In this document: positions 1 through 11,694 of the stretch, one piece after another | Layout of the letters: every line of letters begins with the position of its first letter | How positions within the stretch are numbered: position 1 is the first letter of the stretch | DNA from: Cavenderia fasciculata | Lineage: Eukaryota; Evosea; Eumycetozoa; Acytosteliales; Cavenderiaceae | DNA: 64,000 nt | Reading direction: 5' to 3' | Assembly: GCF_000203815.1 (NCBI RefSeq) | Contig: NW_004457723.1 | Span: forward strand, 1,674,001-1,738,000 | Program-made: the position numbers and the translations under genes | The notes under the pieces: model-generated | The model's input: only the letters and a program-made list of their open reading frames with translations | Database searches by the model: none | What the model was told of the DNA's origin: nothing

Positions 1-2432
1 CTACAATGCTTGTTAGTCAATCATTGGAAAATAGAATGAAAACAAGAGATGCAGTATCTGCAATTGTCAAACGTATCGTCATCCCACCAAGCCTCATCAA
101 CAGTATCACATCTGATGATATCAATGAGGAATATGTACAAAACATTCAACTTTTAACAAAGAGAGTAGAAAACCTAGAAGATTTAATGGGTATACAAGCA
201 AAGTTTGGTGAAGATATTGCATTTGAAATTGATTTATTAAAGAAAAAGGTAATAATCGAAATGAAAGGAAGGATATGAAATATTATTGTACTAACAACAA
301 TGATTGTTTGATTATTAATCAATTTGTAGGCATGCTATTCAGTTAGAGATTTCTTACTGAAACTAATTATTGGTCTAAGAAAACCAAGAACCAATGTACA
401 AATTTTACAACAATCCAAATTATTTAAATATAGTGCACTTAATCAATTCATCTATGATAATTCTCCTTCATTTGCTGTTGAAATTAAAAATCTTTATGTA
501 TGCGATAGATAGAAAAAGAGAAAGAGAAAAATAAGATAACTTGACTAACACTTTTATTTGTTATTTATTATTTATTTAGTTGGAAACAGTTTCAAGAATA
601 TTTATTTCATATTTTAAAAATTATGGAGGATCATTATCAAAGGTATATGTACCAATTGCAACAAAATCAGATGTTGTTGGGTATTATGATAATACTATTA
701 AAGGGTATTTTGGAACAACTTCAAAAGCAGCAGTAGATACATTCAAAGCATCGGCATTTAATTTGAATGTACCTAACCTACCAAACGACATTTGGACGAG
801 TATTCGAAGCGAAGAAATTCTCGATAAACCAGATACTACCACAACCAACATGTTGAGAAGATCTCACATCTTGTTGAGGGCTACCGATGCACCACTTATC
901 GTTCCTCATACAGCTATCAAAAATGCTAAAAAGTATCCATTTGAACAAATATTTAGATCAATGAATATTCTACTACTCGATACTGTATGCTCTGAATACC
1001 TATTTGATCAAAAATGGTTTGCTAAACCTTTAGTTTCAAACAAAGAAACATCAGGTTTAATTAAACCAATGTTTGATAAAATATTTCAAGTTTTCTATGT
1101 ATGTATCAAAAACAAAAACAAATCAAAACAATTATCTATTTAATTTATTAATTATTTAATTATTTTTTATTTTAGGAAAATATTAATCAATATGTTTCAA
1201 CTAGTTATGATTGTTTAGGAATTTTATTATGTATAAAGTTGAATCAAATGTTTGTAAATATATTAAATGAGAGACGAATCGATATACCATGTCTCAGTAA
1301 CTACTTTCACCAAGTCGATGTCATTCTATGGGATAAATTCAGTGAATTATTTAAAAGAAATATTGATAGTCTTAAAATTGCTCTAACCAAAGATAGTGGT
1401 GTTGTTGATTTTAGACCTCATATTGTAAGTTTCAAAAATATAAAAACAAAAGAATTGTATTGTATTTATTAATATTTCTTTCTTTCTTTTTTTAGTATAC
1501 AAGAAGATTTTCAGAATTTTATGCAAGTATCTCTGAAATTATTGGTGGAGGTGTAGCAGACTCTCGTGTTACAGCTTGGGTTGCTGTCCTTCGTTCATCA
1601 ATGGAAAGATTATTAGAACATCTATCAAATAATTTCCCAGACAAGAAAACAAAATCAATGTTTTTAATTAATAATTATGATGTTGTTTTATCTGTTCTTC
1701 GTGTATGTAATATATATATGTAAAAAGTCAAAACAAACAAGCAAAACTCAGAGTCTGGCATACAAACTTGTATGAGCCCCGCACAATTCTGTCAGTTCGA
1801 TGATTTTGACTTTTCACATATATAAATATTTATTTTTAAAAATACAAAAATATTAATCTTTTATTAATTAATGTAGGAAAATAATTTACCAGAAAATGAT
1901 GAAGGATATATATTATTTAATCAATTATTGATAGATCAAACAAATATTTATATTGAAGAACAATTATATTCACACTTTAAAACATTGATTGATTATATTA
2001 AAATCACAGAATCACAAACAATGAGTAGTCAACAAGCATCAATTGATAAAGGTATGAAATCTATATAGATAATAATTATAATACTTACATTTTTCCAAAT
2101 TGACCAAATAATTAATCAATTATTCTTTTTCTTTTTTATTAGATGCAATGAATACTTTGATTTGTGATTTTTCACAGAGATGGAGAGATGTTTTACAAAG
2201 AAGTCATTTAGATGTAATGACCAACTATTCCAACTTTAATCTTGGATCTAATATATCCAAGAAAATCATCTTTCAATTTTTAATCTATTACAAGAGATTC
2301 GATGAATTGGTCAAACGTGCCTTGAAACAATCTGGTCAAGACCAAGCGACTCAATCAATCAAGACCACTTTTATCCCAATATCAACCATCACTTATGAGG
2401 TTCAGAAAAAGTATGGTAATACTGTATACTAA
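1..2432 (+). CDS. vps52: Vps52, GARP/EARP tethering complex subunit (5' truncated)
   Basis: This is the C-terminal two thirds or so of Vps52; the gene begins before the window. Exons read as <1-248, 330-497, 580-1098, 1176-1424, 1496-1702, 1877-2051 and 2143-2432, all joined in frame with GT/AG sites. Landmarks I recognise from the family are a run like ACYSVRDFLLKL then LRKPRTNVQ, LIVPHTA followed by YPFEQIFRS, and LINNYD. Vps52 is the core coiled-coil subunit shared by GARP (Vps51-54) and EARP, which tether endosome-derived vesicles at the trans-Golgi or recycling endosomes. The protein ends with a conserved QKKYGNTVY-type tail. The fifth intron, at 1703-1876, is unusually complex (see separate entry). 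Confidence 0.9.
1723..1818 (+). ncRNA. Candidate intronic structured RNA inside vps52
   Basis: Inside vps52 intron 5 an 11-bp perfect inverted repeat (AAAAGTCAAAA at 1723-1733, TTTTGACTTTT at 1804-1814) encloses an apical 7-bp hairpin (CATACAA at 1759-1765, TTGTATG at 1768-1774). The enclosed DNA is clearly less AT-rich than the other introns. An ACA triplet lies at 1816-1818, just 3' of the outer stem. A one-hairpin H/ACA snoRNA is one reading. No H/ACA target pairing was worked out and C/D boxes are not visible, so the class is a guess. Confidence 0.35.
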
Positions 2433-2616
2433 GACCTGAATTTCGATCATCAAAATTAAATATATCTAATTTTGGTATTAAAAAAAAAAACAAAAATAAA
2501 ATTCAAAACCAGCGGTGACGAAGCAGCAGGTTCAAACATTTAATTGGGTTTAACCCGAACATTCAGTTTCATCCTCAGTTGTAGTAATAGTTTATTTATT
2601 TATTTGTATATAAACG

Positions 2617-4389
2617 ATGAATAAATATAGAAATTTCATTACAATACTATTGGTATTCCTCCTTACAATAGTATATACATCATTTGCTACAGGTATGCAA
2701 TTACTATTAATAGCAAAAACAAGAATGATAATGATAATAATATATATCTAATCTCTATCAATCAATAAATCATCTTCTCTTCTATCTTTTTTTTATAGAC
2801 ATTGATACAATTATAAAAGAAGCAGATGAATTATTTAAAACAGCAAGATATGATGCCTCGGTAGAGAAATATACAATGGCAATTGATATGATTGGAGATG
2901 CAAGCAGTGAGAGCAGTGACATGTCAAGCAAGTTGACATCTGTACTATTTAAACGTGCAGGTATCTACCAAACCAAGGGAAAGAACATTTTGGCATTATC
3001 AGATCTCAACAGAGCACTTCAATACAATCCAACCAATATTCACGCCAAGTTAAAGCGTGCCAAGATTCTTACATCACTTGGTCGTTTTGAAGATGCAACA
3101 GATGAATACAAATCGGTTCTAAAGACAAAACCAGACAATCCCGAAGCAAAGAAACAACTTGCACTCATTCAAAAGACATCTAGTCAACTCGAACGGGCAA
3201 AGGAATTGTATGAAGGCAACAAATTGAATGATCTCTTGCCAGTATTGAATAGTATTCTCGAATCTACGCCAGATAACAAACAATCACGTCTTTGGAGATG
3301 CGAATGTACCTTTAACATCAAGGACTATCGTCGTGTTATCGATGACACCACAGCAGTACTCAAAGCCGATGGATCAAATCTAGAAGCAATGTATTGGAGA
3401 TCTAAAGCTTTCTTTGCACTTGGTGAAAAGGATGCTGCTTTAAAGTATGAAATATATATATATATATAACAACCAATATTATATCATTTACTAAACAATT
3501 ATTATTACTATTATCTTTTTTTTAGGTTTATTAAAGATGGTTTGAAATTTGATTCAGATCACTCAAAATTAAAACAAGAATTAACTAGAATTACCAAATT
3601 TGATAGAAATACTAAAGAGGCAAATGATTTCTTTGTTCAAGGAAGATATGAAGAATCATTAAGAGTAAGATAAATATTATTTATATATTTTTGATTGATT
3701 GTATTAATTATCATTTTTTATTTTATTAGGAAACAAATAGTGCATTAGAACTTGAACCAAATCATCCACAATATTCACCATCACTTTACCTTTTAAAATG
3801 TAAAGTATTATTAAAATTAAGAAAGGGACAAGATGCCATCAACGCATGCGGAAAATCGATAGAATTGGATGATAATTCAGCAGATGCATACTATAATCGT
3901 GGAGAAGCATTCATGTACACGGAAGAGTATGATCGTGCATTGGCAGACTTCCAAAAGGCTCATGAAAAGAGTCCAAACGATCACAACATTATGGACGGTA
4001 TTAGACGTGCACAACAGAAACAAAAGCAAGCCAAACGTAAAGACTATTACAAGTTGTTGGGTGTCGACAAGGGTGCTACACCACAAGAGATTAAAAAGGC
4101 ATTCAAGAAGCTTGCACTGACACATCATCCAGACAAGGGTGACCAAAGTGAAGAATCAAAGAAAAAGTATGTCGAAATGACAGAGGCCTATGAAACACTC
4201 ATCGACCAAGACAAACGTGATAGATACGATCGTGGTGAAGATGTCAATGATCCAATGGCTGGGCGTCAACAACAACAAGGATTTGGTGGTGGTTTCCCAT
4301 TCGGAGGTGGTTTTGGATTTGGTGGTGGTGGCCATCATCACCAACAACAACAACATTTTACTTTTAATTTTGGTGGATTTGGTCATTAA
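2617..4389 (+). CDS. ER co-chaperone, TPR + J domain, DNAJC3/P58IPK-like (copy 1)
   Basis: Four exons (2617-2692, 2799-3444, 3526-3664, 3730-4389) encode about 506 residues. The N-terminus [20 protein letters not shown] is a clear signal peptide. It is followed by TPR repeats (for example [20 protein letters not shown]) and, near the C-terminus, a J domain starting at [13 protein letters not shown] with the catalytic HPD in THHPDKGD. The tail is Gly/Gln/His-rich and ends GGFGH, with no KDEL-type signal. This is the DNAJC3/P58IPK layout: an ER-lumen protein that binds unfolded clients through TPRs and stimulates BiP ATPase through HPD. The start ATG sits directly before the signal peptide. The second copy is at 6925-8745. 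Confidence 0.9.
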
Positions 4390-4653
4390 ATAAATTAATA
4401 AATTAAATAATAACAGTCCATATTCATTTATTTTAAAGTAATTATTGTAAATGAATTTATTTATTTATTTCACGTACCTTTTGTCACCTAGCCAGCTAGA
4501 AGTCTGAAAGGATTTTAGAAACTATTTAAATTTTAATAAATTCCTATTTTTTGATAATAAAAAAAAATTCCTCGCTTAAAAATTTCACAAGTAACAGCCT
4601 GTGGACCAATTCTCTCATATGATTTTAGTGAAACAAATGAATAGAGAATTAGA

Positions 4654-6786
4654 ATGAATATAGATCGACAATTTAAATCAGTGTTTATTGTCAATACATA
4701 CTTGCATAGCGTGATCATCAAACATATAAAACAAATCAATCGATTACTATCAGCACCGTATGATCGCAAAAGCTATTATTACGAACCGATCGGATACTAC
4801 AACTGGTATCAATTAACCGAGTATCCTATTCAACTTGCAAGACATGGTTACTTTGATCAACTACAATCAACTCTACTAGTATTAGAACAAAAGTATGCAA
4901 ATTTTAAATGGTTTGGTGATGATGATGATGACAGTGGTGGTTACCAACAAGCAGATAATTATAACCATAAACGTAAATGGATACCAAATTTAAAAGAGAT
5001 TATTAGATCTTCAATGCGATACCCATTTATATTAAAGAATCTTGGTCATATTATAAACAAACCATATCAAGATGATCATAGTTGTGTTATCAACAAGAGA
5101 AACAAGTTTATTCAAGAGTTTATGTATACAAGATATGGAGTGGACAACTTGGAAGAGTTTATAGAAACTGTAACTACATTTTCTCTTAAAGCTGGTGACA
5201 TGTCACAAATCAAATGGATAGAATCTATTCACAATAATGACAGTATACTCAATGTAATGAAAAAGTATACGATTAGTGATACATGTTTCTTTCAATCGAG
5301 TAATCAAGAGTTTGTCTATTCGTGTCTCACAAGATATCCAGAACTATTAGGCAACTTTGAATTGACCATGTATCTTCGTGACAGAGAAAATACAACAATG
5401 ATCAACAACCTTTTCGACAATGACATGCATCGAATCGAAAATAGTCTTCCACGAACCATTCTACACTCATCCATGAAAAGAAATCATCCACGTGCCATCG
5501 AAATCATTCATTATTTTGGAAAGAATGAATCTCTTAAAAGGGTACTTCTTGGTCCGAATGCATTAGATAATGCATGTTTGTCACCTGGTGGTTTACCTAT
5601 TCTTCTCAACATGGTCGAGTATTTTCCAGGCCATTTGAGAACACTGACTCAATCTGGAATGGATAGAGCAATCATTAGAGGTCATGTAGATCTTGTTAGG
5701 TACATCTTGGATAACACAAAGCTCACAATCAATATGGACATGGCAGCTACAGAAGGACAAATTAAAATTCTTAAATTGGGTTACTCTAACCCAAACGAAC
5801 AACAACAACAGCAAATCACACAACAATCGTTGATATCTGCAGTCAATGGACATTTGGATACATTTAAATGGGTTATCGACAAGTATCCATCAATGTTGTT
5901 CAATATTGACGATCCTTATTTTAAAAGAGCAATTTCAAGTGAAAATAGTAATGCAGAGATGTTTAAACTCATCCCACACGAGATTATCAACTTTGACTTG
6001 GTGATGGAAATTGCAATCGAACAAGAGAGATTGGATTTTGTTCAAGTAATCGTTCAACTTGCCAATCAAATTGGATACACCTTTAAACAACCATCTTTTT
6101 TACCAATCGTTTGTCAGAAACCAAAATCAGTGTTCTTTACGTCCAACTCTAAAATAGAAATATTTAAATATCTATATGAACAAGGACACGTTAAATATTT
6201 TGGTGATAATAATTACGAACAACATTTAACTGCATTGTATAATTGTTTGGAATATGGATGGCATGAACCCGCTAGATTGCTAATTGGAATATTACAGAAA
6301 ATGTGTGGAGAATATGCAAGAGATCGATACCTCCCTCGCAAAGAATCAATAGACAAGGCTCTACGAAGCTACAATATCGATACCATCAAATTAATACTCG
6401 AGTATTATTCAGTCGATGAATTTCCACGAGTAAAAGAAAATGATTTTTTCAACTATTCAATTGAAGAATCCAAAGATCCAGAACTCGTCCAATTCCTCTA
6501 CCACACTTTTAAAGATCAAGATACATTAACAGTCAGCCAATTTGTCTCTATTCACAGTCATCGAACATTCAAATTTTTGCTAGCAAACCATTTAATCAAT
6601 GCCAACATGTACAAAAATGTAATCAGCGTCTATTATCGATTTAATCAAATAAGTCTCGATGCTGTTATTTGGCTATACGAAACTGGTCAATTTCCATGTC
6701 ACCTAAAATCCTATAAAAGAATTACAGACAAAGAAATTAAAAAATTCATTCAATATAACTGTAAACTTTATGATGATGGAGATTAA
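4654..6786 (+). CDS. Large ankyrin-like repeat protein (copy 1)
   Basis: A single-exon 710-residue protein. From about residue 270 onward it shows loose ankyrin-like repeats, with motifs such as RAIIRGHVDLVRYIL, MDMAATEGQIKILKLG, SLISAVNGHLDTFKWVI and ALRSYNIDTIKLILEYY. The first 100 residues (FIVNTYLHSVIIKHIKQINR) hold a conserved dictyostelid head that might be an F-box-like module, but I cannot confirm it. There is no signal peptide or membrane segment. Proteins of this style form large expanded families in social amoebae and their function is unknown. Its paralogue at 8983-11142 follows the second DNAJC3-like gene, so the pair duplicated together. Confidence 0.75.
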   Translation: MNIDRQFKSVFIVNTYLHSVIIKHIKQINRLLSAPYDRKSYYYEPIGYYNWYQLTEYPIQLARHGYFDQLQSTLLVLEQKYANFKWFGDDDDDSGGYQQADNYNHKRKWIPNLKEIIRSSMRYPFILKNLGHIINKPYQDDHSCVINKRNKFIQEFMYTRYGVDNLEEFIETVTTFSLKAGDMSQIKWIESIHNNDSILNVMKKYTISDTCFFQSSNQEFVYSCLTRYPELLGNFELTMYLRDRENTTMINNLFDNDMHRIENSLPRTILHSSMKRNHPRAIEIIHYFGKNESLKRVLLGPNALDNACLSPGGLPILLNMVEYFPGHLRTLTQSGMDRAIIRGHVDLVRYILDNTKLTINMDMAATEGQIKILKLGYSNPNEQQQQQITQQSLISAVNGHLDTFKWVIDKYPSMLFNIDDPYFKRAISSENSNAEMFKLIPHEIINFDLVMEIAIEQERLDFVQVIVQLANQIGYTFKQPSFLPIVCQKPKSVFFTSNSKIEIFKYLYEQGHVKYFGDNNYEQHLTALYNCLEYGWHEPARLLIGILQKMCGEYARDRYLPRKESIDKALRSYNIDTIKLILEYYSVDEFPRVKENDFFNYSIEESKDPELVQFLYHTFKDQDTLTVSQFVSIHSHRTFKFLLANHLINANMYKNVISVYYRFNQISLDAVIWLYETGQFPCHLKSYKRITDKEIKKFIQYNCKLYDDGD

Positions 6787-6924
6787 TGTAAATAAATATA
6801 ACTATAGTTTAGTTGCTCAACAATAAAATTTTAACTAAATATTTTAATTGGTATAACCCGAATATTTAGTTTCAGTTTGTTGTAGTAATAGTTATTATTT
6901 ATTTGTATATTGTATATATAAACG

Positions 6925-8745
6925 ATGATGAATAAATATAGAAATTTCATTACAATACTATTGGTATTCCTCCTTACAATAGTATATACATCATTTGCTA
7001 CAGGTATGCAATCGATATTAATAACAAGAAAGATAATGATTAATATATATATATATATCTAATCTCTCTATCAATCAATATATTTATGTACTCTCTCTAT
7101 CTCTCTCTCTCTGATTTCTATCTTTTTAGACATTGATACAATTATAAAAGAAGCAGATGAATTATTTAAAACAGCAAGATATGATGCCTCGGTAGAGAAA
7201 TATACAATGGCAATCGATATGATTGGAGATGCAAGCAGTGAGAGCAGTGACATGTCGAGCAAGTTGACATCTGTACTATTTAAACGTGCAGGTATCTACC
7301 AAACCAAGGGAAAGAACATTTTGGCATTATCAGATCTCAACAGAGCACTTCAATACAATCCAACCAATGTTCACGCCAAGTTAAAGCGTGCCAAGATTCT
7401 TACATCACTCGGTCGTTTTGAAGATGCAACCGATGAATACAAATCGGTTCTAAAGACAAAACCAGACAATCCAGAAGCAAAGAAACAACTTGCACTCATT
7501 CAAAAGACATCTAGTCAACTCGAACAAGCAAAGGAATTGTATGAAGGCAACAAATTGAATGATCTCTTGCCAGTATTGAATAGTATTCTCGAATCTACAC
7601 CAGATAACAAACAATCACGTCTTTGGAGATGCGAATGTTCCTTTAACATCAAGGACTATCGTCGTGTTATCGATGACACCACAGCAGTACTCAAAGCCGA
7701 TGGATCAAATCTAGAAGCAATGTATTGGAGAGCTAAAGCTTTCTTTGCACTTGGTGAAAAGGATGCTGCTTTAAAGTATGTAATATATATATAACAACTA
7801 ATAATAATTATAATTTTACTAAACAATTATTATTATTATATTATATTATATTATTTTTTTAGGTTTATTAAAGATGGTTTGAAATTTGATTCAGATCACT
7901 CAAAATTAAAACAAGAATTAACTAGAATTACCAAATTTGATAGAAATACTAAAGAGGCAAATGATTTCTTTGTTCAAGGAAGATATGAAGAATCATTAAG
8001 AGTAAGATCAATATTATATTATATATTTTTTTGATAGGATTGTATTAATTATGATTTTTTATTTTTTATTTTATAGGAAACAAATAGTGCATTAGAACTT
8101 GAACCAAATCATCCACAATATTCACCATCACTTTACCTTTTAAAATGTAAAGTATTATTAAAATTAAGAAAGGGACAAGATGCCATCAACGCATGCGGCA
8201 AATCGATAGAATTGGATGATAATTCAGCAGATGCATACTATAATCGTGGAGAAGCATTCATGTACACGGAAGAGTATGATCGTGCATTGGCAGACTTCCA
8301 AAAGGCTCATGAAAAGAGTCCAAACGATCACAACATTATGGACGGTATTAGACGTGCACAACAGAAACAAAAGCAAGCCAAACGTAAAGACTATTACAAG
8401 TTGTTGGGTGTCGACAAGGGTGCTACACCACAAGAGATTAAAAAGGCATTCAAGAAGCTTGCATTGACACATCATCCAGACAAGGGTGATCAAAGTGAAG
8501 AATCAAAGAAAAAGTATGTCGAAATGACAGAGGCCTATGAAACACTCATCGACCAAGACAAACGTGATAGATACGATCGTGGTGAAGATGTCAATGATCC
8601 AATGGCTGGCCGTCAACAACAACAAGGATTTGGTGGTGGTTTCCCATTCGGAGGTGGTTTTGGATTTGGTGGTGGCGGTGGTGGTGGTCATCATCACCAA
8701 CAACAACAACATTTTACTTTTAATTTTGGTGGATTTGGTCATTAA
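6925..8745 (+). CDS. ER co-chaperone, TPR + J domain, DNAJC3/P58IPK-like (copy 2)
   Basis: Four exons (6925-7003, 7130-7775, 7863-8001, 8077-8745) match copy 1 exon for exon. The protein differs from copy 1 by an extra initial Met (two ATGs in a row, the second matching copy 1's start), four substitutions in the TPR exon (Ile to Val, Arg to Gln, Thr to Ser, Ser to Ala) and a longer Gly tract before the His run. Signal peptide, TPRs and the HPD of the J domain are all intact, so both copies should work in the ER lumen as BiP co-chaperones. Near identity in exons beside diverged introns points to purifying selection or gene conversion. Confidence 0.9.
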
Positions 8746-8982
8746 ATAAATTAAATAATAACAATAATCCATATTCATTTAAAGTAACTATTTTAAATCT
8801 ATAACCTAAACTATTGATAAAATGATACTATCCATTGTATTATTTTGTTAATAAATAAATAATATGAAAACAGGAAATTAAACCGATTAATAAAAAAGAT
8901 TTCTTTTTTAACAATTTTAGAGGACCCTACTAACCAACACAATATATATGATTTTAGTGAATCAAATGAATAGAGAATTAGA

Positions 8983-9268
8983 ATGAATATAGATCGACAA
9001 TTTAAATCAGTGTTTATTGCCAATACATACTTGCATAGTGTGATCATCAAACATATAAAACAAATCAATCGATTACTAGCAGCACCTTATGATCGCCAAA
9101 GCTATAATTACGAACCGATTGGATACTACAACTGGTATCAATTAACCGAGTATCCTATTCAACTTGCAAGACATGGTTACTTTGATCAACTACAATCAAC
9201 TCTACTAGTATTAGAACAAAAATATGCAAAGTATATATGGTTTGGTGATGACAGTGGTGGTGGTTATC

Positions 9269-9300
<32 letters not shown>

Positions 9301-11142
9301 ACAACAACAAATAACCATAAACGTAAATGGATACCAAATTTAAAAGAGATTATTAGATCTTCAATGCGATACCCATTTATATTAAAGAATCCAAGAAGAA
9401 GTCACATGATAAACAAACCATATCAAGATGATCATAGTTTTGTAATCAACAAGAGAAACAAATTTATTCAAGAGTTTATGTATACAAGATATGGAGTGGA
9501 AAACTTGGAAGAGTTTATAGAGACTGTAACTACATTCTCTCTCAAAGCTGGTGACATGTCACAAATCAAATGGATAGAATCGATTCACAATAATGACAGT
9601 ATACTCAATGTAATGAAAAAGTATACGATTAGCGATAGATGTTTCTTTCAATCGAGTAATCAAGAGTTTGTCTACGCGTGTCTCACAAGATATCCAGAAC
9701 TATTAGGCAACTTTGAGTTGACCATGTATCTTCAAGACAGAGAAAGTACAACATTGATCAACAACCTTTTCGACAATGACATGCATCGAATCGAAAATGA
9801 TCTTCTACGAACCATTCTACACTCATCCATGAAAAGTAATCACCCACGTGCCATTGAAATCATTCACTATTTTGGAAAGAATGAACCTCTTAAAAGGATA
9901 CTTCTTGGTCCGAATGCATTAGATAATGCATGTTTGTCTCCTGTAGGTTTACCTATTCTTCTCAACATGGCCGAATATTTTCCAGGCCATTTGAAAACAC
10001 TGACTCAATCTGGAATGAACAGAGCAATCATTGGTGGTCATGTAGATCTTGTTGGGTACATCTTGGATCACACAAAGCTCACAATCAACATGGACATGGC
10101 AGCCACAGAAGGACAAACTAAAATTCTTGAATTGGGTTACTCTAACCCAAACGAGCAACAACAACAACAAATCACACAACAATCGTTGATATCTGCAGTC
10201 AATGGACATTTGGATACATTTGAATGGGTTATTGAAAAGTATCCATCAATGGTGTTCAATATTGACGATTCTTATTTTAAAAGAGCCATTTCAACTGAAA
10301 ATAGTAATGCTGAGATGTTTAAACTCATCCCACACGAGATTATCAACTTTGACTTGGTGATGGAAATTGCAATCGAACAAGAGAGATTGGATTTTGTCAA
10401 AGTAATCGTTCAACTTGCCAATCAAATTGGACATACCTTTGCACAACCATCTTTTTTACCAATCATTTGTCAGAAACCAAAATCAATGTTCTTTACGTCC
10501 ACCTCTAAAATAGAAATATTTAAATATCTTTATGAACTAGGACACGTTAAATATTTTGGTGATAATAATTACGAACAACATATAACTGCATTGTATAATT
10601 GTTTGGAATATGGATGGCATGAACCTGCTAGATTGTTAATTGGAATATTACAGAAAATGTGTGGAGAATATGCAAGAGATCAATACCTCCCTCGCAAAGA
10701 ATCGATTGACAAGGCTCTACGAAGCTACAATATCGATACCATCAAATTAATACTCGAGTATTATTCAGTCAATGAATTTCCACGAGTAAAAGAAAATGAT
10801 TTCTTCAACTATGCCATTGAAGAAGCCAAAGATCCAGAACTCATCCAATTCCTATACGACACTTTTAAATATCATGATACTTTAACAGTCAGCCAATTTG
10901 TCTCCATTCACAGTCATCGAACATTCAAATTTTTGCTTGCAAACCATTTAATCAATGCCAACATGTACAAAAGTGTAATCAGCGTCTATTATCGATTTAA
11001 TCAAATAAGTCTTGACGCTGTTATATGGCTATACGAAACAGGTCAATTTCCATGTCACCTAAAATCCTATAAAAGAATTACAAACAAAGAAATTAAAAAA
11101 TTCATTCAATATAATTGTAAACTTTACGATGACGGAGATTAA
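8983..11142 (+). CDS. Large ankyrin-like repeat protein (copy 2)
   Basis: A 719-residue single-exon paralogue of the 4654-6786 gene, colinear along its whole length. It carries a longer Gln tract near residue 95, where copy 1 has a short acidic stretch, plus many scattered substitutions. The ankyrin-like units (RAIIGGHVDLVGYIL, SLISAVNGHLDTFEWVI) are kept. It has diverged far more than the neighbouring chaperone pair, so this half of the unit is under weaker constraint. Function is unknown; protein binding is the only reasonable inference. Confidence 0.75.
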
Positions 11143-11190
11143 TGTAAATAAATAAATAACTATAGTTTAGTTGTTGACAACAATAAAAGA

Positions 11191-11694
11191 GGTGTTGTTG
11201 TTTGTTGAAGAACGACAACAGACTTTTTCGTACATCGACAGGGTGCGACCTTTACTCGATGAAAGGATCAAACGACAAAAAACAAAAATATCTTTAAACA
11301 TGTACATTGGATGTGGGACAAGCCCATCGGAGGTCTGAAAAAAACAGAGAATAATGCACAGCCAAAAAAGGGGCTGCAAAGAATGTAGGATGAATGCTTT
11401 TCCCGTTCCCTTTTCGAATGAAAAAGGAGTATCTTGTTCATTGCTCATTGGTTGTTTCAACAACAAGCCCGTAAATCAAACCCCAATGAGTATACTTGCC
11501 TGGCAGGCTTGCATTAAAGATCTTCATCCATCCAACCACACATCGATTAATGGGAATTTCGTTTGTGGATGGTCATGATTAGCAGAACAGAAAGTAAAGG
11601 AAAGGGTCTCTGGGTTGATTAATGATCATTCATTAATTTTTGTTTAATTATAAATAGGTATCTTTAAATAGATAAAACAATAGAAAGAAAAGAA
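11191..11694. other. Intergenic region with small hairpins, no gene seen
   Basis: There is no convincing reading frame. The DNA is less AT-rich than most spacers here and has several short inverted repeats: CAGCC/GGCTG near 11350, CCTTTT/AAAAAGG near 11408-11428 and GTTG/CAAC near 11453-11463. An undetected RNA gene is possible, but nothing identifies one. Confidence 0.3.

Larger units (their letters stand above)
2535..6835 (+). repeat. Tandem duplication, unit 1 (DNAJC3-like + ankyrin-like)
   Basis: The stretch from the promoter of the first DNAJC3-like gene to just after the first ankyrin-like gene is repeated directly downstream at about 6838-11190. Similarity includes promoter sequence (both have AACCCGAA, a CAGTTT run, GTTGTAGTAATAG and TATAAACGATGAATAAATATAG), introns, and the 3' flank (AACTATAGTTTAGTTG). 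The boundaries are estimated by eye. Confidence 0.85.
6838..11190 (+). repeat. Tandem duplication, unit 2
   Basis: This is the second copy of the two-gene unit, in direct orientation and abutting the first with almost no spacer. Intron sequences and the two ankyrin-like proteins have diverged visibly, while the DNAJC3-like coding sequences are nearly the same. The block is therefore either a fairly recent duplication with strong constraint on the chaperone or an older one kept alike by gene conversion. Confidence 0.85.
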
